From Stigmatella erecta (GTDB taxonomy: Bacteria; Myxococcota; Myxococcia; Myxococcales; Myxococcaceae), in assembly GCF_900111745.1 (NCBI RefSeq), contig NZ_FOIJ01000021.1, positions 62,001 through 126,000 on the forward strand: 64,000 nt of DNA, written 5' to 3'. A program made the translations under genes and the position numbers. Shown piece after piece: positions 10,191-18,495 of this stretch (position 1 is the stretch's first letter; every line of letters starts with the position of its first letter). The notes under the pieces are model-generated. The model made no database searches. It saw only the letters and a program-made list of their open reading frames with translations, and was not told where the DNA came from.

Positions 10191-11056
10191 TGGTGGGAAT
10201 AGGCTTGGCCTTCCTCCTGCTGTTACCCATGGCACTGATCCTGGGGAGCCTGACGAACCCGCTGAGCTCGGCCTCACCTCCAACGGGAAGGCCTGTCAGC
10301 CCTGTGCTCGATGCCGAATCGCGTGCGCGGCTGGGGACTTATCATCGGCGTTGTAAGCAGAGCGCTGATTGTGAGCCGCCCCTGGGATGCGTCGCCGATG
10401 GCCGCATCGGCCAGATTTACTGCGCCGACAGTCAATGCACCACGGACCTGGACTGCCCCAGCGGACTTGTGTGCCGTAACGGTTCCACCCTGGGTAAAGG
10501 ACCCACGGTGCGACTCTGCATTCCAGTAGGCCCCCGCCCGCTCGGCACAAGGTGCACCGACACACCGGCGAATTCGCAAACGGCCTGTGGGCCTGGCCTT
10601 CAATGCAGTGGAAGAAATGGCTGGTGCGGCACAGCGTGCCGCCCCGGTGTGCATGAGGATTGTCCGTCAGGATTTTTCTGTGATCCAGAGGCAACAGAAC
10701 CCCTCTGCATTCCCACCTGCGAAGCACAAGGATGCCCCGGAGGCCAACAGTGCATCCGCTACGAGCGGGGTTCCTCGGCTTGTGCAACCGTCTACGGCCG
10801 CAACTGCCAGCAGGACTCCTGTCCCGCCAACCAGCAGTGCAAGATGATAAATGACACGGGACCTCTTGGAAAGATTTGGATGGATTGTGTCAACCAATGC
10901 GGTCCAGGCCGCGAAGAATGTCCTGAGGGCCTGACATGTTCCATCGTCTTCTGCCGCCGCCCATGCGATCCGCAGGATTCCGGTGCCTGCGGTACAGACT
11001 TTCGTTGCGGCCAGCATTCGTCCAACGCGCCCTGGTTCTGCGGGCCCGACTGGTGA
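10190..11056 (+). CDS. Membrane-anchored or secreted cysteine-rich protein
   Basis: This 288-residue protein has an N-terminal hydrophobic helix (about residues 2-20) followed by an extracytoplasmic region with 32 cysteines. They fall in repeated short modules of the form C-x(5)-C-x(4-6)-C, such as DLDCPSGLVC, HEDCPSGFFC and REECPEGLTC. This pattern matches cysteine-rich repeat proteins found in many deltaproteobacterial secretomes, thought to be disulfide-stabilised extracellular proteins. The start at 10190 overlaps the stop of the preceding lipoprotein gene (TAATG). Function is unknown. Confidence 0.7.
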   Translation: MVGIGLAFLLLLPMALILGSLTNPLSSASPPTGRPVSPVLDAESRARLGTYHRRCKQSADCEPPLGCVADGRIGQIYCADSQCTTDLDCPSGLVCRNGSTLGKGPTVRLCIPVGPRPLGTRCTDTPANSQTACGPGLQCSGRNGWCGTACRPGVHEDCPSGFFCDPEATEPLCIPTCEAQGCPGGQQCIRYERGSSACATVYGRNCQQDSCPANQQCKMINDTGPLGKIWMDCVNQCGPGREECPEGLTCSIVFCRRPCDPQDSGACGTDFRCGQHSSNAPWFCGPDW

Positions 11057-11068
11057 AGTAAGACCACC

Positions 11069-12190
11069 TCAATGGCGCACGGAGCGCCCGTTCCGGAACT
11101 CATGAGGGACGTACTCAGGGCTTGTCTCCATCTCCCCCCGCGCCTGGGAGGCCATGGAGATGACCTCGCGGATCTCCTCCACGGCCTCGCGCGGCCCATA
11201 AGGTTGCCCCGTGGCGGCCAGGAACGCGCGCAGCGCATCCCGCATGGCCGCCGCGGTGGCATGGCGCTCGGCCGGATCGACGCGCAACGCCTGAAGCGCC
11301 ACGGCCCGCAGCGGCGCGGAGACAGCCGCCATCACCTTCTCCACGTCCCTCGCATGAAGCCGCGAGGCCCGGTCACCGAGCCGGGCCGGATCCACCCAGG
11401 CGCTCTTCTCGGGCCAGAGCTTTCCAAGCAACCGCTGAAAGCCCCCTGAGAGGCGCGTCCTAGGCCGCTCATGAGGCAAGTCCAGCACATGGACATGGGT
11501 CAGCAGTTCCACCAGCACCACGCCCAGGGAGAAGATGTCCGAGCGGGCCTCCGGGGTTCCCAGGCTCAGCACTTCGGGCGCGGAGTAGCCCACGGTGCCC
11601 TTCAGGGTATGCGCGGGGGTGCGCTGGCGGCCAGGAAGCCGCGTGAAGACCGCCCCGAAGTCCGTGAGCTTCACCTCGCCGTGTTTGCTGATCCGGAGGG
11701 TGGAGGGATTCACGTCCCGGTGCACGAGGTGGAGGCGCCGCCCATGGCCGTCCTTCAGCGTGTGCGCATAGTGGAGCGCATCGGCGGCTTGCGCGATGAC
11801 ATAGGCGGCGAACCGCTCGGACACGGGCTTGTGGCGCCGCACGGCGCGGCGCAGCACCTGCTCCAGCGCCAGGCCATCCACGTACTCCATCACCACCAGG
11901 GGACGCCGGGCCCGCGTGTCCACATGCAGCACCCGTGCGATGGCCGGATGGTCCAGCCTCCGGGCCACCCGGGCCTCTTCGAGCATCCGGCGGCGTTCCG
12001 CCATCCGGGCCGCAGGAGGCAGGCACTTGATGACCGCGAGCCCCCCCGGCCCTCCAGGGGTATGGCGCTGCGCGAGGACGCGCTCCCCAGGCCCTTCTCC
12101 CGCCAGCTCTCTCACCAGGGAGTAATGAACCCCATTCGCGGTGAACAGGTGGATGTCCCCCTCGGGGGTGGTGGTGCGGTCAGCGGACAT
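11069..12190 (-). CDS. Serine/threonine protein kinase homologue with altered catalytic loop
   Basis: A 373-residue Hanks-type kinase-fold protein without a membrane helix. Retained features are the ATP-anchoring Lys (AVIKCL, residue 55), the HRD motif (157-159) and DFG (177-179). The glycine loop is poor (AGEGPGERV). The catalytic loop reads HRDVNPSTL, so the lysine two residues after Asp is Asn, and the Mg-binding Asn five residues after Asp is Thr. This makes it a candidate low-activity kinase or pseudokinase. It lies 107 bp downstream of another kinase gene on the same strand. Confidence 0.85.
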   Translation of the reverse strand: MSADRTTTPEGDIHLFTANGVHYSLVRELAGEGPGERVLAQRHTPGGPGGLAVIKCLPPAARMAERRRMLEEARVARRLDHPAIARVLHVDTRARRPLVVMEYVDGLALEQVLRRAVRRHKPVSERFAAYVIAQAADALHYAHTLKDGHGRRLHLVHRDVNPSTLRISKHGEVKLTDFGAVFTRLPGRQRTPAHTLKGTVGYSAPEVLSLGTPEARSDIFSLGVVLVELLTHVHVLDLPHERPRTRLSGGFQRLLGKLWPEKSAWVDPARLGDRASRLHARDVEKVMAAVSAPLRAVALQALRVDPAERHATAAAMRDALRAFLAATGQPYGPREAVEEIREVISMASQARGEMETSPEYVPHEFRNGRSVRH

Positions 12191-12297
12191 GCGTGCCCTC
12201 CTCCTGAGGCGTCCTTCGCCTCGAACCCATCGGCCCGGTTATCCCAAATGAGCCTACCTGGAGGGTAGTATGGCAGGGTGACAAAAGCCACGCGCAC

Positions 12298-14247
12298 CTA
12301 TTCGCTGAACACTTCCACGAACGTCGCGATCCCGATGTTGGTGTGCTTGAACGTGTCCTGGGTGGAGCCAGCATCCTTGACCAGCCCGAAACCGCCCTCG
12401 GTGCCATCTTCTGCCACGGCGCAGATGGGAAAGCGGGGCCCCTTGATCAACTGGGCCTCCGTATAGCGGATATAAAACCGGTCTCCCGCCCCTCCCCAGA
12501 TGTGCCCGAACAGCCGGGTTCCACGGGGAAGCTGCTTGTAGCGGTCAGAGGCGACCCAGCTCACGATAGGTCCCATTCGAAAGGGGACCGAATCGTTGCC
12601 GTTGGTAGGGGGGTAGCTGGAATTGAGCCGGACGTTCATTCCATCTCTTGCCCGGATACGAATGGCCTCCATGGCCCTGATCGCCTCGGGAGGACAGGCC
12701 TGGGGCTCGGGCCTCACGGGGACTCCCGTACAGCTCACGATGAAGCCTGCCACGGCACACAGCGCGCCCTTGCTGACGCTCTTGGACTTGGGAATGGCCC
12801 TGCCCGGCGAAGGAGAATCGGCGGGGGAGGATGTTGAGGGGGTCTTCACGGGGCTGTCTTTCTGCGGAGCGTCAGGGGAAGAGAACGGCACGGGGAGCAG
12901 CGGCGAGACTGCCACGGGAGTTTGGTGCGTGGGGAGCAGCGGCCAGGACAAGTCCTGAGGCAGAACGAGCGACGCCCCCGCCCCAGGTGACGAGGGCTCT
13001 CCAGGCGAAGTGTTGGCCCCCCCCTCCCCCTGGGGCCACACGGCCCACAGCCCTGCGGTCAACATGCCCAAGACGCCTACGGCAACGACATGCTTCCACC
13101 CCGTCCACCCGCTCGGGGACTGGGCGGACAACAACAGGTCCCGCTGATTGCGTGCCGCCTCCCGCCGCTGCTCCTCGTGACCCTCGACTGCCTTGAGCGC
13201 ATGCGCCGCTCGCACGGCCTCATCCTCCGCCACCACGCCATCACCGGGAGTAGGAGGCAACGTCGTGGCCATCTCCGGAGCCCTCGTCGGCCGCGGCACA
13301 TACAAGGGAGCCTCCCATACCCCCGTTTGCGTCATCCCCCGCTCCAGGGCCTCGCAGAGCCGATACCCATCCTGGTAACGCAGTCGCGGATTCTTGGAGA
13401 GCAGCCGCAACACCACCCGGCTCAGCACGGGCGGAACCCTGGAATTGATCCGATGAGGAGGAACCGGGCGCTGCCGTGCCACCTGCTGCGCGAACGCGGC
13501 ATCCGGCAAACCCTCCGGAAAGGGCAGCACTTCCGTGAGCAACACATAAAGCATCACCCCCACGGAGTACCAATCATCCGCCCGCTGGAACCGGTAGGGT
13601 GCAGCCCCTTCGAGTTGAGAAGCCAGAACCCGCGGACTGCAGTAAGGCGGGGTGAAAGGACGCGTGCCCGCTCGTGTCAGGGTGCCTGTTCCCCCGGCCT
13701 CTCCGGCACCAAAGTCCGCCAGGAACGGCTCTCCGTCCTCCTCCCGCACAAGCACATTGCCGGGCTTCACGTCCCGGTGGAGAACCCCTGCGTCATGGGC
13801 TGCTTGGAGTGCGAGCACCACCTTCTGGCACAGGCGAACCACCTCTCGCACGGAGGGGTTGGTGTGCCGTGCCCATTCCAGGAGCGTGGCTCCCTCTACC
13901 CACTCCAGCACGACGTAATGAAGTCCCACCTCGGGATCCTTCCACCGCCCATGCGCCACCACGCGCACCACGTTGGCGTGTGAGACCTGGAGCAACAGCT
14001 GCAACTCGCGCGCGGCCCGTGCATCGCCGCGTGGGTTGTTTTCCGGAGAGTGGAGGCTGAACTTGAGGGCGTACCGGCCCCCCGGACGCTCCACGCTCTC
14101 CACCAGCCAGACGCTGCCATAGCCTCCGGAGTCCACGTGACGCAGCAGCCGGAAGCCACTCACGACCGTTCCTGGTGCCAGGTAGTCCGGGTGAACCTCC
14201 ATGCCCGGCGATGAGCGATGAGGCTCCGTCGTTCCATCCATCCTCAT
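12298..14247 (-). CDS. Membrane-anchored Ser/Thr protein kinase
   Basis: A 649-residue kinase. The kinase domain covers about residues 30-310, with a glycine loop (DSGGYGSV), Lys62, HRDVKPGN (157-164) and DFG (178-180) all intact. A single membrane helix follows at about 384-405, then a Pro/Ser-rich linker and an extracytoplasmic C-terminal domain of about 150 residues with no family I can name. It probably senses an envelope signal through that domain. The start at 14247 overlaps the stop of the upstream DUF2381-like gene in ATGA form, which fixes the start and implies a functional pair. The C-terminal third is less GC-rich than the kinase domain. Confidence 0.88.
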   Translation of the reverse strand: MRMDGTTEPHRSSPGMEVHPDYLAPGTVVSGFRLLRHVDSGGYGSVWLVESVERPGGRYALKFSLHSPENNPRGDARAARELQLLLQVSHANVVRVVAHGRWKDPEVGLHYVVLEWVEGATLLEWARHTNPSVREVVRLCQKVVLALQAAHDAGVLHRDVKPGNVLVREEDGEPFLADFGAGEAGGTGTLTRAGTRPFTPPYCSPRVLASQLEGAAPYRFQRADDWYSVGVMLYVLLTEVLPFPEGLPDAAFAQQVARQRPVPPHRINSRVPPVLSRVVLRLLSKNPRLRYQDGYRLCEALERGMTQTGVWEAPLYVPRPTRAPEMATTLPPTPGDGVVAEDEAVRAAHALKAVEGHEEQRREAARNQRDLLLSAQSPSGWTGWKHVVAVGVLGMLTAGLWAVWPQGEGGANTSPGEPSSPGAGASLVLPQDLSWPLLPTHQTPVAVSPLLPVPFSSPDAPQKDSPVKTPSTSSPADSPSPGRAIPKSKSVSKGALCAVAGFIVSCTGVPVRPEPQACPPEAIRAMEAIRIRARDGMNVRLNSSYPPTNGNDSVPFRMGPIVSWVASDRYKQLPRGTRLFGHIWGGAGDRFYIRYTEAQLIKGPRFPICAVAEDGTEGGFGLVKDAGSTQDTFKHTNIGIATFVEVFSE

Positions 14248-15179
14248 GGCTGCCTCCGTCCTCTGGACGCCTCTGGCAACCGGGGCTCCAAGGGCAATGC
14301 ATTCACCTGGAGTTCCCTTTCCCCCCCCTGCTCCGGGACGCTGAGCCGGCAGCGCGGCATCTTCTGTCCCGGGGGCGCCTCCCACTCCACCACCAGACGG
14401 GCGGTGTCCCCTGGCCGCAGCACAGCCCCCTCCAAAAGCCGGGCTACAGCCCGCGGAGCAGCCCTTTCGGACTGTCCGAGATCCACGATGGCCTCCCCAG
14501 GGGCCCAGGGCAGCTCACCTCGCTCCAGAAAGAGCGTGACCTCCAGCGCCATGCGCCCCGTGGCGACGTACAACCGGGCCTCCCTCACCGTCATGCCCGG
14601 AGGGGCCCAGTCCTCGGGCTCCACCCGGATGGCCCGGATCCCCTGCTCCCCGAGAAGCCCCGTGGAGATGAGCCCCATCAGCCCGCTCCCCTCCTCACTC
14701 GGCGCCGCCCCCTCCGCCGCCTGCGCCCCTCCGGCAGCCTGCGGCTCGGCCCGCGCCTCCGAGCCGGGCAGAAGCCCCCGCGTCACCTCCACCCGGGCCT
14801 CCGCCTCCCTGGGGCCCACCACCAGCACCAGGGGCAACCCCGCCTCGGGCTGGCCGTCCGCGAAGCGCACGGTCAGCGGAATCCGCGCCGCCACCGCCTC
14901 GCCGGGCCGGGGCAGAAGCACCAGGGCGCGCTCCGCCACCTCCACGCGCTCGAATCCCCACGTGCGGCCCGCTTGCCGCAGGGCGTTCACCTCCAGGGGC
15001 GCATCGAACAGGAGCGTGGTGAGGCGCCCCGGCGCCAGCCGCACCTCGGGCGCGTCGCGGGAGCCCGCCAGGGTGAGCCGCCGCACGGGCAGCAGGCTCT
15101 CGGTGCTGGGTTGTGCCAGGGCGGCCGCCCCCACCAGGTGAATCCACAGCCAAACAACCCCGCGAGGCGGACCGGACAC
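14244..15179 (-). CDS. DUF2381-like (Myxococcus paralogous family) exported protein
   Basis: A 311-residue exported protein. The GTG at 15179 is chosen because GGGAGG lies 5 bases upstream and it starts directly before a signal peptide (RGVVWLWIHLVGAAALAQ). The mature sequence resembles the DUF2381 family, an expanded myxobacterial family often found beside Ser/Thr kinases. Visible family-like parts include the RRLTLAGS start, LLFDAPLEV, and a C-terminal part with LRPGDTARLVVEWEAP. It is translationally coupled to the membrane kinase downstream, so it may be the extracytoplasmic partner of that kinase. Biochemical function is unknown. Confidence 0.75.
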   Translation of the reverse strand: MSGPPRGVVWLWIHLVGAAALAQPSTESLLPVRRLTLAGSRDAPEVRLAPGRLTTLLFDAPLEVNALRQAGRTWGFERVEVAERALVLLPRPGEAVAARIPLTVRFADGQPEAGLPLVLVVGPREAEARVEVTRGLLPGSEARAEPQAAGGAQAAEGAAPSEEGSGLMGLISTGLLGEQGIRAIRVEPEDWAPPGMTVREARLYVATGRMALEVTLFLERGELPWAPGEAIVDLGQSERAAPRAVARLLEGAVLRPGDTARLVVEWEAPPGQKMPRCRLSVPEQGGERELQVNALPLEPRLPEASRGRRQP

Positions 15180-15281
15180 GCAAACCTCCCAGGTCCACAC
15201 CCTACCAGAGGTTGGTGACGCGTCCTCCCTGTCAGGCAGGGTGGCATGCACCCCACGTCATGGGTCGTCTGAAATGCGAAC

Positions 15282-15309
15282 GGGCCAGCCTCCCAGGGGA
15301 AGCCGGCCC
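15282..15309 (-). terminator. Terminator hairpin after the M4 metalloprotease gene
   Basis: On the minus strand GGGCCGGCTTCC pairs with GGAGGCTGGCCC, with G-T wobbles and a short loop. It lies 30 bp past the protease stop and is followed by an AT-richer stretch. Confidence 0.6.
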
Positions 15310-15338
15310 GCGTGACGCACGTCCTTCTGGAGCGGGCG

Positions 15339-16880
15339 TTACTTGACGTTGACCGCCGCCCAGGCGGCGTTCACGGCGTTGTACTCGGCGCTGCTCGCGC
15401 CGTAGAGGTCCGTGGCCGCGGCGAGGGTGGCCGTGCGCGCACCGGCGTACTTGGTGCTCGAGGTCATCTTCACGGTGAGCGCGCGGTACCAGATCTTCCC
15501 GGCCTTGTCCTTGCCGATGCCCGTCACGGCCGCGCCGTTGCAGGTGGGGCTCACGGGGTTGGCGTTGGAGCCCTGCGCCAGCAGGTAGAAGAAGTGGTTG
15601 GCGATGCCGCTGGAGGCGTGGACATCGAGGTTGCCCACGGTGCTGGAGTAGCAGTCCGGCGACTTGCCATCCAGCGAGGGCTTGTGCATGTAGCGCAGCG
15701 CATCCCCGCTCTTGCTCGGCGTGTAGATCTCCTCGCCGATGAGGAAGTCGCCCGGGTCATTGGCGTTGGCGGCGTAGAACTCCACCAGCGAGCCGAAGAT
15801 GTCGCTGGTCGCCTCGTTGAGGCCTCCGGACTCACCCGAGTAGACGAGGCCCGCGGTGCGGCTCGTCACGCCATGGGTCATCTCGTGGCCGGCCACGTCC
15901 AGCGAGATGAGCGGGGTGAACGTGCTGCCGTCGCCATCGCCGTACGTCATGCAGAAGCAGCTGTCCTGCCAGAAGGCGTTGTTGTAGCGCGTGCCGTAGT
16001 GCACCCGGCTGTAGCCCGTGCCACCCGTGCCGTTGATGCCGTTCCGGCCGTGGACGTTCAGGTAATAGTCGTACGTCACCTGCTGGCCGTAGTGGGCATC
16101 CACGCCCGCGGTCGCGGTGTCCGACGTGGTGCCGTTGCCCCAGACGTTGTCCGTGTCCTTGAAGACGGCGTTCGTCGTGTAGTTGACCGTATAGAAGCCG
16201 CCGCGCGACGGGTCGCGCAGCTCGTACCCGCCGGAGACCGAGTTGGTGCCGATGGACACGGTGCCCGAGTAGAGCGACTTGCCGGAGCCCGTGGCGGCGG
16301 CGGTGTGGACGCCCTCCCACTTCTCGCGGATCTGGCCCGTCTTCGCGTCCACCAGCACGTGCAGCTCGCTCGGGGTGGCGCCATCCTCCTGGAGCCCCTC
16401 GAGGATGACCTCGTAGGCGAGCGCGGCCTTGTCTTCACGCGCGTCGATGACCAGCTCCGCGCTGCCGGGCCCCTGGCGCTGGCCGGCGAACACCTTCTCC
16501 GCGAGCACCACGGCCCCGGCGCCATCGAACACCGGCTTCACATCCAGCCCGCGCAGCGAGGCCTGGCTGTTGAGGGTCACCGACTTCAGCAGGCCCGTCT
16601 CGGACTGGTGCACCACGAAGTCACCGCCGATGGTCCGCAGGCCCCGGTAGCGCTTGTCGAAGCGGACGTGCTCCTCGCCCGAGTCATCCTTGAAGACCGA
16701 CCGGACCACCAGCTCTTCCTCGGGGGTGCGCATGCCCAGGTTCTGCTGGGCCCGCTTCACCGCGCTGGAGAGCTCCAGCTCATCGTGAACCTCTCGCGAG
16801 GAAGTCACCGTGGGGGAATCCGCTCCGTCACAACCAACCAGGGTCAACGTCGTCAGCGCAGCCAACAAGTGACGCTTCAT
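15339..16880 (-). CDS. M4 family (thermolysin-like) metalloprotease
   Basis: A 513-residue secreted zinc protease with propeptide. A lipoprotein-like signal (LTLVGC, Cys at residue 17) is followed by an FTP/PepSY-type propeptide to about residue 195. The mature catalytic domain follows, with HEMTH (His332, Glu333, His336) and the third zinc ligand in SGGLNEATSD (Glu356). The C-terminal helical domain includes NLDVHASSGIANHFFY, where the substrate-assisting His sits. Such proteases digest extracellular protein, in keeping with predation. A lipid-anchored proform is possible because of the lipobox-like Cys. A sigma70-like promoter lies just upstream. Confidence 0.93.
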   Translation of the reverse strand: MKRHLLAALTTLTLVGCDGADSPTVTSSREVHDELELSSAVKRAQQNLGMRTPEEELVVRSVFKDDSGEEHVRFDKRYRGLRTIGGDFVVHQSETGLLKSVTLNSQASLRGLDVKPVFDGAGAVVLAEKVFAGQRQGPGSAELVIDAREDKAALAYEVILEGLQEDGATPSELHVLVDAKTGQIREKWEGVHTAAATGSGKSLYSGTVSIGTNSVSGGYELRDPSRGGFYTVNYTTNAVFKDTDNVWGNGTTSDTATAGVDAHYGQQVTYDYYLNVHGRNGINGTGGTGYSRVHYGTRYNNAFWQDSCFCMTYGDGDGSTFTPLISLDVAGHEMTHGVTSRTAGLVYSGESGGLNEATSDIFGSLVEFYAANANDPGDFLIGEEIYTPSKSGDALRYMHKPSLDGKSPDCYSSTVGNLDVHASSGIANHFFYLLAQGSNANPVSPTCNGAAVTGIGKDKAGKIWYRALTVKMTSSTKYAGARTATLAAATDLYGASSAEYNAVNAAWAAVNVK

Positions 16881-16915
16881 GTGAACACTCCGGGGGATTA
16901 CTGCGAGGCGCGCTT

Positions 16916-16943
16916 CTTATACACGGAACTTATTTTCCTGCAA
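16916..16943 (-). promoter_or_regulatory. Candidate sigma70-type promoter of the M4 protease gene
   Basis: On the minus strand TTGCAG (16943-16938) and TATAAG (16921-16916) are separated by 16 bases, about 35 bp before the protease ATG. A GGAG site lies between promoter and ATG. The region is conspicuously AT-rich for this genome. Not tested. Confidence 0.4.
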
Positions 16944-16990
16944 AACAAGAATTAAATGGGAGACCAACAATCTCCCTGAGCTTGTTTTTT
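16942..16990 (-). terminator. Nested-stem terminator after the CXXCG gene
   Basis: An inner 6-bp stem (GGGAGA / TCTCCC, 16958-16976) sits inside an outer stem AAAACAAG / CTTGTTTT (16942-16949 with 16981-16988). The AT-rich outer arms give T-runs in both directions, so it can work on either strand. It follows the CXXCG gene stop at 17007. Confidence 0.65.
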
Positions 16991-17006
16991 TACACTGACC
17001 CAAGAA

Positions 17007-17852
17007 TCACAACACGAGGTGAGCCACTTCCAACGCAAAGCCCTTGGCCTTCAGGTCCACCAGCATCTGGTGCAGCTTCTGGGAGATGAGCACCCGCGGT
17101 TCAGGACGAAGTTCTCCCCGGCGTACTCCGAACAACTTGTCCGTGCGAAACCAATCGCCAGGCGCCACACTCCGCTGCGAGAGATACAACTCGGAGAGCT
17201 GGTTCAACCCCGCCATGTGTCCTTGGGGGCACCGGTACGTCCCTGGCTCGTCCAAGTCGAACAGGTTGATTCCAGCGCGTGTTCGCGGACTGACCTCCAA
17301 AGCCTTGGACGTCACGATGAGCTGACGCCACTCAGAGGGCTCCGGGCCTTTACGCCCACAGTGCATGACGGGCCGGTAGTCCGCGCCTTGAATCCCGTGC
17401 GCACTCAAAGCATTCGCCAGCCGTGAGGAGATGACCATTTCCCCAGCGATTGTCTGGGAAATGTCTTTTCCTTTCGGAATGCGGCGAGTATCGAGCCTGA
17501 GTTCAGACAGCTGATGCCCGCCCGCTCCACAGTGTTTGCAGGCAGCCGATTCATCATACGTGGTGCCACACATGGAGCCTGAGGGCTCGAAGCGAGCACG
17601 CGGAACCAGTTCCAACAATGCTGCGGCGCGAAGCTCACTTTCCGAGTAGGCCCGGTGAATCTCCGAGTAGATGAAGAAGAATTCGCCCCGGGCCCGGTGC
17701 TCACGCTGAATCTCACCAATTCTCTGGACCTGTGCATCCGCGAGCGGAAGCACCACCCGGCGCAAGGTGTCATTGATGGGGACGCCCAGCCCTGGCTCCA
17801 GAAACTTTCGTGCCAGCGCCTCGTCGATTCGAAACTCGATGGTTTCGCGCAT
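17007..17852 (-). CDS. CXXCG-motif protein, candidate immunity protein
   Basis: A 281-residue soluble protein carrying a zinc-knuckle-like CKHCG (with a nearby MCGTT) and later MHCG and YRCPQGH cysteines. It resembles the Myxococcus double-CXXCG paralogous family. No signal peptide is present, so it should be cytoplasmic. It begins two bases after the stop of the upstream lipoprotein gene, so the two are coupled. The sequence is clearly less GC-rich than the neighbouring genes. In this position it may neutralise the upstream protein; this is inferred from context, not shown. Confidence 0.6.
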   Translation of the reverse strand: MRETIEFRIDEALARKFLEPGLGVPINDTLRRVVLPLADAQVQRIGEIQREHRARGEFFFIYSEIHRAYSESELRAAALLELVPRARFEPSGSMCGTTYDESAACKHCGAGGHQLSELRLDTRRIPKGKDISQTIAGEMVISSRLANALSAHGIQGADYRPVMHCGRKGPEPSEWRQLIVTSKALEVSPRTRAGINLFDLDEPGTYRCPQGHMAGLNQLSELYLSQRSVAPGDWFRTDKLFGVRRGELRPEPRVLISQKLHQMLVDLKAKGFALEVAHLVL

Positions 17853-17854
17853 GC

Positions 17855-18367
17855 TCAGGGCTCGATCCCAACAAGTTGGGGGATTGGATACTTCGAGTAG
17901 ACCCGGGACATGAGACCCATGAGTTCCTCGGAGCTTGGCCTGCTTCTGCCATACGCCCATTCCTGACGGAACGCTTGCGTGATGGCCTTATGGTAGGCGG
18001 TGGGTAGCCGGTACGTCGTGCCCTGTGAGGAGCCACCCAGGTACAGCGGAACGGCGTGGTGGTTCTGGTACCCTGCGCTGTCGGGGTACAGCGCCTGGGC
18101 CTCCGCCAAGCGCTTCCAGTAGAGCTGGCGTGTCCGCTCTATCCCCTGCGCGTCCGCCGTACGCCGCATCCCCTCGGCAGGCAGGCCCGGTGCGGGCCGG
18201 GGCGTCCTCAGCGCGGGGGGTCTCCGGAAACCTGGGCTTCCCCCTCTCCGCACCGGCCGGTGCACCTGGAGGCTCTCACCAGCCTCTACCTCCTCCCGAT
18301 GCGCGGGCTTCGAGGCCGTACAGCCCAGCAATACACCCAGCCAGAGTCCTACCGCCCACTTCAGCAT
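17855..18367 (-). CDS. Lipoprotein with HNH-like C-terminus, candidate toxin
   Basis: A 170-residue lipoprotein. The signal ends in LGVLLGC (Cys16), with Thr at position +2 rather than an inner-membrane-retention Asp. An Arg/Pro-rich linker follows, then a C-terminal domain containing NHHAVPLYLGG and LPTAYHKAI. That spacing of His residues resembles HNH/WHH-type nuclease toxins. It recalls the small paralogous lipoproteins of Myxococcus and the SitA toxins that pass between cells by outer-membrane exchange. An AGGGGGG site precedes the ATG at 18367. The nuclease assignment is tentative. Confidence 0.6.
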   Translation of the reverse strand: MLKWAVGLWLGVLLGCTASKPAHREEVEAGESLQVHRPVRRGGSPGFRRPPALRTPRPAPGLPAEGMRRTADAQGIERTRQLYWKRLAEAQALYPDSAGYQNHHAVPLYLGGSSQGTTYRLPTAYHKAITQAFRQEWAYGRSRPSSEELMGLMSRVYSKYPIPQLVGIEP

Positions 18368-18495
18368 CGCGTTCCCCCCTCGCGCTCTTTGCCTCCGGGA
18401 GCGTACACCTCGCACGGCCCTTCTCGCGGTAGGCTGCGCGCCGCGTCCCGTGTTACCGGCGGGCGTCCTTAGAAACCGGCCCAGGAGCCTCCGCG

